DNA of 64,000 nt from Dictyobacter formicarum (lineage in GTDB: Bacteria > Chloroflexota > Ktedonobacteria > Ktedonobacterales > Ktedonobacteraceae): contig NZ_BNJJ01000002.1 in assembly GCF_016587435.1 (NCBI RefSeq), positions 62,001-126,000 on the forward strand, in the 5' to 3' direction. Positions 45,281 to 55,639 of the stretch are shown here, piece after piece; position 1 is the stretch's first letter, and every line of letters starts with the position of its first letter. Below the pieces are notes generated by a model. That model saw only the letters and a program-made list of their open reading frames with translations. It had not been told where the DNA came from and did no database searches. The translations under genes were made by a program, and so were the position numbers.

Positions 45281-46252
45281 CTAGGAGCACGCGAAGAGTA
45301 CCTTCCCTCCACTTTGTGCACGCGTGATGGCTTCCTTTGCTGCACTGAGCGGATAGACGGCAGCGATGGGTAGGTGTAGCTTGTCTTCGGCAATCAGCCT
45401 GGCCCCTGTCTTGATGGCCTCCAGCTCTTTGGGCGAACCGCGAACCGCTGGAGATGCAAGCCAAAAGCCGCGAATCGTCACACGGCGGAAGATGAGATCC
45501 GCCGGGTTGACCTGACCGGGTTGTTCGCTCATGAAGCCATAGACGACCAGAGTGCCTCCAGGGGACAGGCAGCTAGACAGTGACTGCATCGCTGCCCCGG
45601 CAACGCCATCAAGCGCCAATGAAATTGTCGCGTGTCCGGTGGCTTCGGCAACCCGACTAGCTACGTCGGCTCCATCCACCAGCACAACGTCCCCTCCTGC
45701 AGCGATGAGGTCGTCAATGAGTTCCTGACGGCGAATCACGCTCACCGTCTTCAGTCCACGCTCCCTGGCAAAGGTGATCACCCAGCGTCCGACGCCAGAA
45801 TTGCCGGCATTTTGCAGCACCCAATCACCTGGTGAGAGGGCAACGTATTCACTCAGCAAGAGCGACGCGGTCGGAGGATTGATGCGCAGCATCGATAACT
45901 GTTGCGGATCAGCCTCAGGTGGCAGAGCGAAGAGATCCTTTGCTAGTAATACAAGCCGCTCGCGCCAGGAGGGAGCGGTGGTTGGAATCAGTACCCGATC
46001 CCCGATCTGGAGATGGTCCACCTTCTCTCCTACTGACAGAATGCGCCCAACCCCTTCATTGCCGACGCCAATGGGCAAGGGAGGCCGAACGCCATACCGG
46101 CCACTGATCGTCAAGAGGACGGAAGTGTTTATCGGCGCATATTCGATGGCGACCAGCACCTCACCGACACCAGGGGCATCCGGGTCAGGAAGCTCTACCA
46201 GCTCGACCACCTCGGATGGGTTGCCGAATATTGCTATCTGAAGGGCGTGCAT
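45281..46252 (-). CDS. Zinc-independent MDR oxidoreductase (2-enoyl thioester reductase-like)
   Basis: About 323 aa from MHALQIAIFGNPSEV, with AGGAGTAGGACC before the ATG at 46252. GroES-like half with PINTSVLLTISGRYGVRPPL and GVGNEGVGRILSVGEKV; Rossmann half with VLQNAGNSGVGRWVITFARERGL and LALDGVAGAAMQSL. The ASPINxxD/xxI-type loop and lack of zinc ligands resemble mitochondrial-type trans-2-enoyl-CoA reductases (MECR/ETR). It likely reduces an enoyl thioester or other enone with NADPH. Confidence 0.85.
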   Translation of the reverse strand: MHALQIAIFGNPSEVVELVELPDPDAPGVGEVLVAIEYAPINTSVLLTISGRYGVRPPLPIGVGNEGVGRILSVGEKVDHLQIGDRVLIPTTAPSWRERLVLLAKDLFALPPEADPQQLSMLRINPPTASLLLSEYVALSPGDWVLQNAGNSGVGRWVITFARERGLKTVSVIRRQELIDDLIAAGGDVVLVDGADVASRVAEATGHATISLALDGVAGAAMQSLSSCLSPGGTLVVYGFMSEQPGQVNPADLIFRRVTIRGFWLASPAVRGSPKELEAIKTGARLIAEDKLHLPIAAVYPLSAAKEAITRAQSGGKVLFACS

Positions 46253-46282
46253 GGTCCTACTCCTTTCTAAGAACGCTCCCAT

Positions 46283-47400
46283 TGAGAAAGCTGTCTGTGG
46301 GAGGCGGTCATATCATTATCAAAAAACGACGTCATCCAGTAATCACATTTACACCAGCCACAGATCAATTCGAGAAAAATAATCAAATGCTGCCTGGAAA
46401 ATTTATGCGGCAGAACCATCGAGTCGATACATGACCTTCGTCGGCCCCACAAGCCCGCCAATAGCAAGCAGACGCGAAATTTATGAGCCGGAAAAACGAA
46501 CCGAATTAAGTCAAACGACAATGGCAGGGGTGTTCTCGTTCCCTTTCAACGTTCAGCCAGACCTCAGTACCACAGTACCAAAAGGAGGCACCCCTAGCCT
46601 AGATCGGCGAGAGAAGGAATGCAAGCGGGACAGACCGTACACCTGAGCATTTTCGTACAAACTGATTGATTGACTCATCTGTCTCTGGGCTGGAAGTTGC
46701 ATCTCAATTTCCAAAAACGATGCGCTGTGAATGACTCCAAAGGCGGTTTCTCAAGCAACCAATGGTTGTGCTGCTCACCATTCAGATCAAATTTCCATCC
46801 TTCAGTTTAAAAACGGGTCTTGCTCAATTCCGGTGGAAAAGCTCTTCAGAAAACGGCTGAACTGATGAAGCTTGTGCTCAATCAGACAATCAATGCCCTT
46901 GAATAAGCTCAACATCTACCTACATTGAACAAGATCCTTAAAAACTGCCAGCCCTTCAGTGAATTTACCATCTCATCCAGAACGTCCAAATTGGACGAGG
47001 AGGAAGAAAAAACGTCTCTCTCGCCCGCCAGGACGCCGATGAGCATTAATCAAACGAGTGCCCGTCCCTCTCCATGAGCACACTTCCACAGTGTTGTAGT
47101 GTGAGCGTTAGAGATTTTCTGCTCACAACTCACCATCCAGACAGCGACGGCGACCCACGGCAGTCAACATACCGGGGAGTCCTGATCGATCCGATGCATC
47201 ACCGTCAACAACACATTGAGAGCCACAAGCAGGCTGCGTAGCGCAAAGCGGCTTCAGAAGCCATCCTGGTCGCAGCACTTGCTTGCTGGCGACAGGATGC
47301 CCAACGAGATGTACACGTGACTGAACTGGTTCCAGACGGTCTTGTATGCTACTGTGCTTTCAGTGAAGATGGGGCATTTCCATCCTGGGGGAAGATCCTG
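46283..47400. other. Long gap without a recognisable intact gene
   Basis: About 1.1 kb with stop codons in every frame. Near 47245-47425 a plus-strand stretch reads EAILVAALACWRQDAQRDVH and continues to a TGA, which looks coding-like but matches no family I recognise. The rest holds nothing that I can name. Confidence 0.4.
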
Positions 47401-47616
47401 TTACGACTTCATGGCATTCACGACCTCGTCTGTTGATAGAACTGCATGTGCCAGAAAATGGTAGTTAATGAGCGCTGCAGTGTAGCCGTCGCCCCACTCG
47501 GGATGTCGGGGAGCAGCCATTGCGTCTTTGGCGACGGCAATCTCAAAACCTTGCTCAAGCAATTCTCGCAGGTGAGATTCGACACACATGTTTGCCAACA
47601 CCCACGGGTTGCGCAA
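47401..47616 (-). pseudogene. Isochorismatase-like cysteine hydrolase, C-terminal fragment
   Basis: The minus strand encodes LANMCVESHLRELLEQGFEI, AVAKDAMAAPRHPEWGDGYT and AALINYHFLAHAVLSTDEVV: the end of a cysteine hydrolase with the catalytic Cys in NMCVES. The first ~120 residues with the other catalytic Asp and Lys are missing upstream of 47610. Confidence 0.7.
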
Positions 47617-47830
47617 CGAGATTCAATAGTTGAACAGGAAGGAAAAAAACTGACAGAACATGTCTTTTAGAGAGCCTGTTTGCTAGGAGCATCAACACGA
47701 GATTTCCGCGAGAGAAAATGCATCCTCTGCCACACATCGAAAAAACACCCGCCTCATTTCTGGCTGTAACGCCTCCCTGTATACTACAGTGAAAAACCTG
47801 AGCGTCTCAGAAAGGAACCATCGCAACGCT

Positions 47831-49015
47831 ATGCAGTTCTCTAACCACTCGCGCCGCCAGGATCGCCTAAACTGGCTGGCGGAGATTTACCGTGCGTATG
47901 CCGCTGATCTCCAACACTTTATCTCCAACAAGGTCGGCGATCCCACTCTGGCCGAGGACCTGACCAGCACGGTCTTTCTCAAGGCGCTGCGCTGGCTCAG
48001 GGAGGATCAGAGCCAGATCAGCGTGCATGGCTGGCTCTACACAACGGCTCGTACCACTATCGTCGATTACTGGCAGGCGCAGAGAGAGATCGAGGTGCGT
48101 TCGCTGAGCGGCCTGGAGGAGCAGTTGTTCTTCAGCGATGACGCTGCAGAGGCTTCCCAGCAGGCCGAGATGCGCGTGCAATACCTTCTTAGCCTCTTGC
48201 CAGAACGTGATCGCACCATTTTGACCCTGCGCTACCTCCAGGGGTATAGCGCGCCTGAAATTGCCGCTGCCCTGGGAACAAGCGCGGGCCATATTCGAGT
48301 GCTGCAATTGCGTGCTCTGAGGCGAGCGGCACAAGTGGAAACAATGGAAAGGAACAGGTACAGGATGCAAGAACAAGAATCACCATTTGACATCTTTGTC
48401 AAATGCATGGCACCAGAAAGCCGCCGGGTACTCGATCTGGCCCGCGAGGAGATGCTCAACCTGAAACACTGGTGGATCGGCACGGAACACTTGCTGTGGG
48501 GTCTGGCGAGCGAGGAGAGTCTCACGTCATTTCTCACTCCACAGGGGATGACGCCTGAGCGTATTCATGCTGGCATTGTGTTTCTCTTCGACCGCCAGAC
48601 GCATCAAGGCCAATCGGTCCAGGGCTCTCCACCACTTGCCGACGTCTCATCCGATGCGCTCAAACTGCTCACCCCCCGCGCCAAACGGGTGATCTTCCTG
48701 GCAGCAGAAGAGATGAAGAGCCAGGGAGAACAAAGCATCCGCCCGATGCATCTGCTGCTTGGCTTGATGAATGAAGGGGAGGGAATTGGCGCAGGCTTGC
48801 TTCGTACGCTCGGCTTCAGCTTCGTGCCAGGACACACGGCGTCGGTGCCTGCCGATGCTTCCCAGATCTGCTCCTTCTGTGGGCGCAGCGGTGAAGAGGC
48901 CGCCCGCCTCTTCCCAGCAGAGGTCGGCATTGCGGAAAGGAGTACACCCTCGCCCAGCATCTTCATTTGTGATCATTGTGTGAAGCGTTTCTCCACCATA
49001 CTGGGAACGGCTTAG
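47831..49015 (+). CDS. ECF sigma factor fused to Clp-N repeats and a ClpX-type zinc finger
   Basis: Numbered from an alternative GTG at 47789 (408 aa): sigma region 2 at about 30-100 (AEIYRAYAADLQHFISNKVG, DPTLAEDLTSTVFLKALRWL, GWLYTTARTTIVDYW), region 4 about 130-185 (LLPERDRTILTLRYLQGYSA, PEIAAALGTSAGHIRVLQLR). Then two Clp-N-like repeats (208-265, RVLDLAREEMLNLKHWWIGT; 295-345, RVIFLAAEEMKSQGEQSIRP), and a C4 finger C361-x2-C364...C394-x2-C397 (CSFCGRSGEEAARLF, FICDHCV) like that of ClpX. A -10-like TATACT at 47780-47785 places transcription start past the GTG and favours ATG 47831, which has AAAGGA upstream. Confidence 0.88.
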   Translation: MQFSNHSRRQDRLNWLAEIYRAYAADLQHFISNKVGDPTLAEDLTSTVFLKALRWLREDQSQISVHGWLYTTARTTIVDYWQAQREIEVRSLSGLEEQLFFSDDAAEASQQAEMRVQYLLSLLPERDRTILTLRYLQGYSAPEIAAALGTSAGHIRVLQLRALRRAAQVETMERNRYRMQEQESPFDIFVKCMAPESRRVLDLAREEMLNLKHWWIGTEHLLWGLASEESLTSFLTPQGMTPERIHAGIVFLFDRQTHQGQSVQGSPPLADVSSDALKLLTPRAKRVIFLAAEEMKSQGEQSIRPMHLLLGLMNEGEGIGAGLLRTLGFSFVPGHTASVPADASQICSFCGRSGEEAARLFPAEVGIAERSTPSPSIFICDHCVKRFSTILGTA

Positions 49016-49059
49016 AGACGAATGGTAGAGAACTGACAAGATGAGAAAGGGAAAAAAAT

Positions 49060-49899
49060 ATGTCAAACGAGGAGAAAGGATACATGCCGCAGAGTGGCTT
49101 ATGGAGTTCATCTGAGATAGCTGAGCACTGGCAGCAGGATGTCGAACGGAGGAGGCTCGATTTCTCAGAAGCGACACAATGCATGCTAGAAGCTGCGGGA
49201 CTGGGGCCGGGAGATCACGTCCTTGACATTGCGGCGGGCACTGGGGATCAGAGTCTATTGGCGGCACGACTAGTGGGACTGGGCGGCTCCATTCTGGCAA
49301 CCGATATTTCTGCGGAAATGCTGGGCATCGCCGCGCGAGTGGTACAGCAGGAGGGTCTGACCACTATCACCACGCGCGTCATGGATGCCGAACAACTTGA
49401 CCTGCAAGACAATGCCTTCGATGCGGTGATCTGCCGTCTTGGTCTAATGCTCATACCGAATCTGCAGTCAGCGCTCAGAGAAATACGAAGAGTCCTCAAA
49501 CCGGGCGGGAAACTTGCGGCGCTGATCTGGTCGGTACCTGAAAACAATCCGCTCTTTTCTTTGCCGCTTGCCATTCTGTCAAAATATGCAAGAGGAGCGT
49601 CCTCTCATCTCCCTAATCCTCTTGCTCTCTCAGCTTCGACCGTCTTTGAGCGGGAACTCACAAGAGCTGGCTTTTCCGAGGTCACCACCCGTGCTCTTCC
49701 ATTTCAGTCCCATTACGCTTCGCTCGATGCGTTCCTACAATCGACAGCAAGCAGGTTGACCGCTGATGTGATGGGGCAGCTCAGAAAACCTGAGCAGCAG
49801 CAACTGTTGGGGGAGGTGAGAGAGGCATTGAGCCAGTTTGAGGGATCTCATGGCCTTGTGGCTCCGGCAGAATTGTTGCTTGGTGTGGGAAGCAAATAG
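49060..49899 (+). CDS. Class I SAM-dependent methyltransferase (UbiE-like)
   Basis: 279 aa. Motif I HVLDIAAGTGDQSLLAARLVG near residue 55, motif II SILATDISAEMLGIAARVVQ, then MDAEQLDLQDNAFDAVICRLG and LREIRRVLKPGGKLAALIWS. Resembles UbiE/methyltransf_11 enzymes acting on small molecules. It follows the sigma factor gene by 44 bp in the same direction and may be co-transcribed with it. Confidence 0.9.
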   Translation: MSNEEKGYMPQSGLWSSSEIAEHWQQDVERRRLDFSEATQCMLEAAGLGPGDHVLDIAAGTGDQSLLAARLVGLGGSILATDISAEMLGIAARVVQQEGLTTITTRVMDAEQLDLQDNAFDAVICRLGLMLIPNLQSALREIRRVLKPGGKLAALIWSVPENNPLFSLPLAILSKYARGASSHLPNPLALSASTVFERELTRAGFSEVTTRALPFQSHYASLDAFLQSTASRLTADVMGQLRKPEQQQLLGEVREALSQFEGSHGLVAPAELLLGVGSK

Positions 49900-50021
49900 A
49901 TGAGGCGAGGCTTCCTCTTCTCGTGCCGCTTAGCCTCAAATTGCGCCTTATCTAGGCTCCGGCGAGGGGAAGATGGAGATAACCAAAGACTACTGGAGGG
50001 AAAACCAGGATCTTGACGAAA

Positions 50022-50679
50022 ATGGTAACCATTCAGATCACGCCTCAATCTGCTCCCTCACCTCCTTCCTGGTTGGGAGAAGTGGCAGCCTTTGCTCAAG
50101 TGCTCACGTATACGGGCCTGCTGAAAACCATCCAGGATGAGGTGCGCTTTGCGCGCGCACGCTTTGGCCGCTACGATCTGATCGATTTTGGTGCCGTGCT
50201 GATTGGCTACATCCTTTCCGGTGAGCCAACGCTGCTGGCCTTTTACGAACGGCTTGCTCCTTTTGCTTCGCCGTTCATGGCCTTGTTTGGTCGAGATCAG
50301 TTGCCTCATCGCTCCACCTTGTCCCGATTTCTGGCGACTCTCGACCAGCCCACGGTGGAGGCACTTCGCACGCTCTTTCACAAGGATTTGCTGGCCCGCA
50401 AGCCATTCCCTTCTCTCGGCGGTTTGCTTGACCGAACAGGCGGGCAGTGGGTGGTAATCGACGTGGACGGAACCCGACAAACTGCCCGGCAGCGCGCCCT
50501 GCCACAAGCAGACACCTTGCCTGCTCCCCATCACCGGTTTGATCAGGTGTGCGCGCCGGGTTACACCGGACGCAAGAGAGGAGAAGTGGTTCGCACCAGA
50601 ACCGTAATTCTCCAAACGCATACGCATCAGTTTCTCGGCATATTTGGGAATGCTGGCAATGGGGATTACCGTGGTGAAC
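50022..50679 (+). pseudogene. ISNCY-like transposase N-terminus, interrupted by an IS6 element
   Basis: About 220 residues (PPSWLGEVAAFAQVLTYTGL, DEVRFARARFGRYDLIDFGA, MALFGRDQLPHRSTLSRFLA, VVIDVDGTRQTARQRALPQA, APGYTGRKRGEVVRTRTVIL) align along their whole length with the 632-aa transposase at 52616-54514. At 50680 the sequence switches, in frame, to an IS6 end (GGCTGTGTTGCAAAG). Confidence 0.8.
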
Positions 50680-51347
50680 GGCTGTGTTGCAAAGATAAAG
50701 CTGATCTGTTAGGATGGTCCCAAAAAAACGAACGAGGACTCTGTATGACCGTGCAGCACTCTTTCAAATGGCGCCATTTCGAAGTCGAGCTCATTCTTCT
50801 GTGTGTGCGCTGGTATCTCCGCTCCGCTCTGAGCTACCGAGATCTTGAAGAGATCATGCTGGAACGGGGATTGCATGTGGATCACACCACGATCTATCTC
50901 TGGGTGCAGCGCTATGCTTCCGAGCTGGAGAAACGCTGCCGACCGCATCTCAAAACCTGCAACGACTCCTGGAAAGGGGATGAGACATCTATCAAAATCA
51001 AGAAAGTCTGGTTCTACCTCTACCGGGCCGTCGACTCTGAGGGGTGCACACTCGAGTTTCTCTTGCGTCCGACGCGCGATGCTGAGGCAGCCACACATTT
51101 CTTTCTGAAAGCGCTGCGTTTCACCGCTGATGGAGGTCCTCAAGCTCATCCAGTTGAGGCGCAGATGGCCCAGCTCACAACTGCGGTCAACTCCGCCACA
51201 TCAATTCCACGAGTGATCAATGTCGATAAGAACGCAGCCTATGTGTATGCAGTTGGTCCCTCGTCTCCCGGGGTGTCCGACGACATCGAACCCCTGGAAA
51301 TCCAGAGGAAAAAGCGATACGCTCTGCTCAAACGTCATTTACACTGA
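50680..51347 (+). pseudogene. IS6-family transposase, C-terminally broken, fused in frame to the previous gene
   Basis: After the left terminal repeat (GGCTGTGTTGCAAAG, 50680-50694), the same open frame encodes FKWRHFEVELILLCVRWYLR, SALSYRDLEEIMLERGLHVD and the DDE core (SWKGDETSIKIKKVWFYLYR; RVINVDKNAAYVYAVG). The last part (EIQRKKRYALLKRHLH) ends early and lacks the EQDHRxIKR box with the catalytic Glu. A group II intron-like sequence on the other strand follows at once. Confidence 0.75.
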
Positions 51348-51369
51348 ACACAACCAGGGAGTATCGCCA

Positions 51370-52051
51370 GTAGCGATAGGTAGGGCCTTTCGACCTTTCC
51401 CCCGCTCCAAACCGGACAGGCCAATTTCTCGGCATCCGGCTTTCCGGTTGGGTCCAGATACTCCCAGGTGGAGAGTTGGCGATTGCTAGATCGTCCCAGG
51501 ACGCACCAGTGGAAAATCCACCGTCATCTGCATTTCCCGGTTCACTCCTTTTTCCTCGTTTCTTTGGACTTACCCTGGCGGACCTTCGCCTTGTCTCCTC
51601 CATTACAGAGGAGCATTTGACTACTACGCCGCCTCCGTCCTCTCTCCCGCAAGCTGGCATTTTCGCTTCCTTTCGGTCAAGCGGTATGAGAGTTCCTTGT
51701 CTTCCCACCGGAAAGTGTCATAGCGACCCGTAGTTGCCTTCTTTACGCCGGGCGAGCCAGGAAGCAGTCCCAAACGAGATGCAAGCGTTTAGGCCGTCGC
51801 CTTACCATTTTGGTCAGGGTGTATCAGCCAGTTTCACCCCTCTAGGATAACGACGCTTCAGACGAAGGTTCCTCTCGTCAACATAGGCCGCAGGGGTAGC
51901 CCTTTGTTTTCCCCTGGCTAGGTCAATCGGTACATTGTCAGTGGGCTTCACACCTCTGAAATTGCCACTTTCAAACGCATGCCACTTACCCCCTAACACG
52001 ACTGCTTACGTGTTGCTCTTCAAGCAACTCTCCGGCAGTAAGCAAGCGCAC
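51370..52051 (-). mobile_element. ORF-less group II intron (probable)
   Basis: On the minus strand a GTGCGC 5' end (52051) is followed by about 600 nt of structured non-coding sequence and a 35-nt domain V at 51443-51409 (AAAGCCGGATGCC...GGTCCGGTTT-type arms with a GAGAAATT loop and AGC triad), then a stem that could be domain VI. No reverse transcriptase frame is present, so splicing would need a maturase supplied from elsewhere, such as those at 36-40 kb. The exact 3' end is uncertain. Confidence 0.5.
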
Positions 52052-52408
52052 TGCATCCATCCTATCCCAAACGCCTCTTGTTGTATAGTCTGTTACAACG
52101 TCATCCGGAGTGGAAGCAAGCGCAATTGGTCAAGGAGACAGGGATGTCGGAAAGTTGGGTCAAAAACTGGAGACGGCGCCTGCGTCCCTATCTCAATGCC
52201 CCTTTCGAGGAGGTCTATGTGATCTTACAAGGTTGCTCCTGTGCCCGCAAAACCCCATCACCTTCCCTCTCTCCTGATGAGATTCTGCAGATTGTGACGC
52301 TGCGAGAACAGCTTGCGGAGCAGTTGCATCGGGTAGCCGGTCCACGCACGATTCGGACGGATTTGCGACGGCAGGTGCATGCAGGAGAAGCGACCTACAC
52401 ACCACCGG

Positions 52409-54622
52409 CCCACGAGTTGCGCAATGAGCCTGTAGAAGAGTTTATCACTCGTAGATGAGATAAAAGCCGAGAGGAGATGACGCTTCCTGGCAGAAAAATG
52501 ACCGAAAAGAAGTGTGAAAGCGGGGAAACCAGGAAAAAAGGCCACAGGAATTCCACACGGAATGCTTGGCCGTTCCGCCGAGAACGCACAGCATCGTGGT
52601 GACAGAGATCGAACGTTACATGCTCTCAAGACCGAGAAACGCAGCAAAGGCCTCGGGAATGCCGAAGAGCGTGATCCTTACCAGTGCCGCAGTTGGGGTC
52701 CGTTCATTGCGAGCCCGCCGTTCGTGAAAGGTCAGCCGCATATGCGCCCGTTGGGCGCGAGAAAGCACACCCGACGATGCGTCGCAGGGAGGCACAAGCG
52801 CAGGATGAACCGCCACATCCAGGCGTTGATAACGGACCAACTGGATGCAGGCTCGACGCGAGCGCCTGCGACTCCAATCCCGCCACAGCAGCGGCTCTTC
52901 GCCGATCGCCCGGGGATGCAACAGGAGACTCACCTGGCGCGGCTTCGCGGTGGCATGTCCCTCCCACTGACACTGCTCTCGCAACGGGCAGGGACGACAA
53001 TTGCGAATACTGGCTCCATAGACCAGGCGCAGACTCCCATTGGCCTCCGGGCGCCGTTCTTGCAGCACCAGTGACGCTCCCGCAGGACAACGTAAGGTCC
53101 CATCGGGCTGGCGCGCAAAGTCCTTGCCTGAGAAACGACCCGCTTTCCAGGACGAGGCGGCGGTGGCGGGAGCATAGCCGGAAGCAGAACCAGGCGCCTG
53201 CTCCTGGTGGGCTGGCGCAAACTCCGTGGTGCGGACCGGCTCGGCAAGCAACTGCTGACCCAGTTCCAGACGCAGATTCCAGATCCATTGACTGATGATT
53301 TGCCAGGCTTCTTGCCCCCAGGGGGCATGGCTACACCAACGATCAGGGTCCTGCTCGAGATCTTCATCCCACAGGGCTGGCTCAAAGGAACCACGATGCA
53401 GATAGAGCGCCATGACATCTGCCGCCGTGAAAGCTGTCGGTGCCAGATTGGTGAAGAAGAGCTCGTAGACCACGCCATCACGGGTGATGCCAATCCGACT
53501 TTTCGTGGTGCCTGCCGGGTGGGTGGCCACAATGATCCGGTAGCGCTTCCCGCCGCCGTCCAGGGGCAGATTTGGGCAATCGTAGAGCGTGCGCACCATC
53601 CCGCTTTCTGGCAGCGTGAACGGCTGATCGGGGGGCAGGCAAAGGCGTGCCTGGATCTCGGCTTGATCCAGGAGGTGATAGTCTTTGCCACGTGTGACGT
53701 AGCGCATCTCTCCCAGATCAGTGAGGACCGCTCTGGTGCCATATTGACCGTCAAGGCGCACGAGCAGGCGTGAAGGAGGCAGATGGATCGCCTGAGCATA
53801 GGTCTCGATGGCCGTCAGCGCCCGACGCAACTCGAGACGGTACTGGCCATTGCCCGGGTTGCCAAAGCTGGCCAACCAGTGATGGGTATGGGCTTGCAGG
53901 ATGGTCGTTCGGCTGCGGACCACTTCCCCCCGCTTGCGTCCCGTGTAGCCTGGTGCACAGAGCTGCTGGAGTCGTCGGACTGGGGCGGGCCGATCCGCCG
54001 TCTGCGGCAAGGCTCGTTGGCGAGCCGCCTCTCGGGTGCCATCCACATCAAAGACCAGCAGATGGTCCCCTTGCCGGTCCCACAACCCACCTGGCAGTTC
54101 TTCGCTGGTCAGAGGGCGAGCCAGCAGATCAGCGAGGAACTGGGTGCGCAAAGCTTCAACGGGAGCCTGGTCGAGGGAGGCGAGAAAGCGACTCAGGGTC
54201 GAACGAGCAGGCAGGCGATCGCGCCCGAAGAGCGCCATGAAGGGGCTGGCCCAGGGAGTCATCTGTTCGTAAAAGGCTTCGAGGGTGCGCTCACCGCTGA
54301 TGGCGTAGCCAAAGAGCACGGCGACAAAATCAATCACGTCGTAGTGGCCGAAACGCCGACGCGCAAAGCGCACCTGCTCTTCAATGGCGGCAAGCACGCC
54401 GTGACGCTGCATGTGATGCACGATCACGGTGAGTTCGCCGAACCAACAGGGCTGCGCTGGAGCCGATTGAGCACAGGACTGGATGTTGATCGAAGAATAC
54501 GCGATACTGGTCATGAGTCCTCCTTACGGAAAGGCGAGTTGTTTTTTCCATTTCCTTTCGTAGGGAGGCACATTTTTCGGGGTGAGCGCTACTTGGGCTT
54601 AGCTCGTTGCGCAACTCGTGGG
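52409..54622. mobile_element. ISNCY-like insertion sequence, complete
   Basis: 2214 bp. Inverted ends CCCACGAGTTGCGCAATGAG (left) and, read inward from the right, CCCACGAGTTGCGCAACGAG. The flanks carry ACCGG at 52404-52408 and 54623-54627, a 5-bp target duplication. Confidence 0.88.
52616..54514 (-). CDS. ISNCY-like transposase with C-terminal zinc-binding region
   Basis: 632 aa. N-terminal helical part (ARRRFGHYDVIDFVAVLFGY, MALFGRDRLPARSTLSRFLA), DDE-type core (LLVFDVDGTREAARQRALPQ; SRLLVRLDGQYGTRAVLTDL; a YLHRGSFEPALWDEDLEQDP segment with Glu), and a C-terminal cysteine-containing part (NCRPCPLREQCQWEG). The IS family assignment is provisional; a truncated relative lies at 50022-50679. 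Frame is intact. Confidence 0.82.
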   Translation of the reverse strand: MTSIAYSSINIQSCAQSAPAQPCWFGELTVIVHHMQRHGVLAAIEEQVRFARRRFGHYDVIDFVAVLFGYAISGERTLEAFYEQMTPWASPFMALFGRDRLPARSTLSRFLASLDQAPVEALRTQFLADLLARPLTSEELPGGLWDRQGDHLLVFDVDGTREAARQRALPQTADRPAPVRRLQQLCAPGYTGRKRGEVVRSRTTILQAHTHHWLASFGNPGNGQYRLELRRALTAIETYAQAIHLPPSRLLVRLDGQYGTRAVLTDLGEMRYVTRGKDYHLLDQAEIQARLCLPPDQPFTLPESGMVRTLYDCPNLPLDGGGKRYRIIVATHPAGTTKSRIGITRDGVVYELFFTNLAPTAFTAADVMALYLHRGSFEPALWDEDLEQDPDRWCSHAPWGQEAWQIISQWIWNLRLELGQQLLAEPVRTTEFAPAHQEQAPGSASGYAPATAASSWKAGRFSGKDFARQPDGTLRCPAGASLVLQERRPEANGSLRLVYGASIRNCRPCPLREQCQWEGHATAKPRQVSLLLHPRAIGEEPLLWRDWSRRRSRRACIQLVRYQRLDVAVHPALVPPCDASSGVLSRAQRAHMRLTFHERRARNERTPTAALVRITLFGIPEAFAAFLGLESM

Positions 54623-55639
54623 ACCGGCAAGCAGTACGATCTATCGCTATTTATGCCTCTTCAGGTATATTGTTCCCCGGCAGCAGCCCCACCATGAGCC
54701 ACGGGAGCCAGTGGAGCCGTTGCGGCAGTGGCAGATTGGCTTCAAAGATGTGGGCAGCGCTGACATCGAACCCGAAGGCAAGCAGCAGCACCGCCTGGAA
54801 ATCTTCAATGTGGTTGATCAAGGCTCGTCGTATTGGCTGCATGCCGAGGTGCGCCATGACTTTACGGCCGAGACGGTCATTGAAGCGTTGGTCCATGCCA
54901 TGCAACGCTGGGGCGTGCCCCAGCAGATCACCTTGGACCGCGATCCCCGCTTTGTCGGCAGTCCCCAAGGCAGTGATTTTTGTTCGGCCTTGTTGCGCTT
55001 TGGGAGTTGTCTGAATATCGACATGTATGTCTGTGATCCGCAGCATCCTGAACAAAACGCGTATGTCGAGCGGTTTCATCGCACACTCAAGCAAGAATGT
55101 CTACAGGTCGAACGTCCCAGCACAGCCGGGCAGACCCAGCAAGCTCTCACCACCTTTGAGACCTTCTACAATCACGAGCGCCCGCACCAGGGACGTGCTC
55201 TGCTGGATCGGCCTCCAGCAGAGCAATTGCGCGAAACATCCCCTTTACCAGCCTTGCCGACTGCGGTAGACCCCTTGGCCTGGCTGCACCATGAACCACA
55301 ACAGGTCTTCCGTCGTCGCGTGGATGCCGCTGGACGGATCAAGTTAGACCTGAAGCGGTATTATGTGGGGAAGGCATGGCGCGGACAACTCATCACGGTC
55401 CATCTGAATGCAGCGGAAGCGACATTGGTTTTGTTGGGCGAGGGGCAGATCCTCAAAGTACTGCCCGTGCCTGCTTGGTCAAAAAGCGCGCTCCCGTTTG
55501 CGGAGTATGTGCAACAGATCCAAGAACAGGCGCGAGCCGAACATCGTCTTCGATCTTTGCAAGAGCGGCGACAGCGGGTTCGCGCGCTTAGCTCATCCTG
55601 AAAGGGCAGGGACACAAGGTGCTCGATCTGACCGGGAGA

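Larger units (their letters stand above)
52078..55601 (+). pseudogene. Integrase-type (rve) transposase split by a 2.2-kb IS
   Basis: Part 1 (52078-52408) is a helix-turn-helix start (SLLQRHPEWKQAQLVKETGM, SESWVKNWRRRLRPYL). Part 2 (54628-55601) is the DDE core (WQIGFKDVGSAD; ITLDRDPRFVG; PEQNAYVERFHRTLKQECLQ; FYNHERPHQGRALLDRPPAE) and a beta-rich C-terminus. Removing 52409-54627 joins TYTPP to ASSTIYRYL in frame, as in relatives with YLPRSTSTIWRIL. The native start before 52078 is unclear. Confidence 0.85.

Noticed and set aside
47245..47425. Coding-like plus-strand stretch ending at a TGA
   Set aside because: No start, no ribosome binding site and no recognised family; kept only as a remark in the gap entry.
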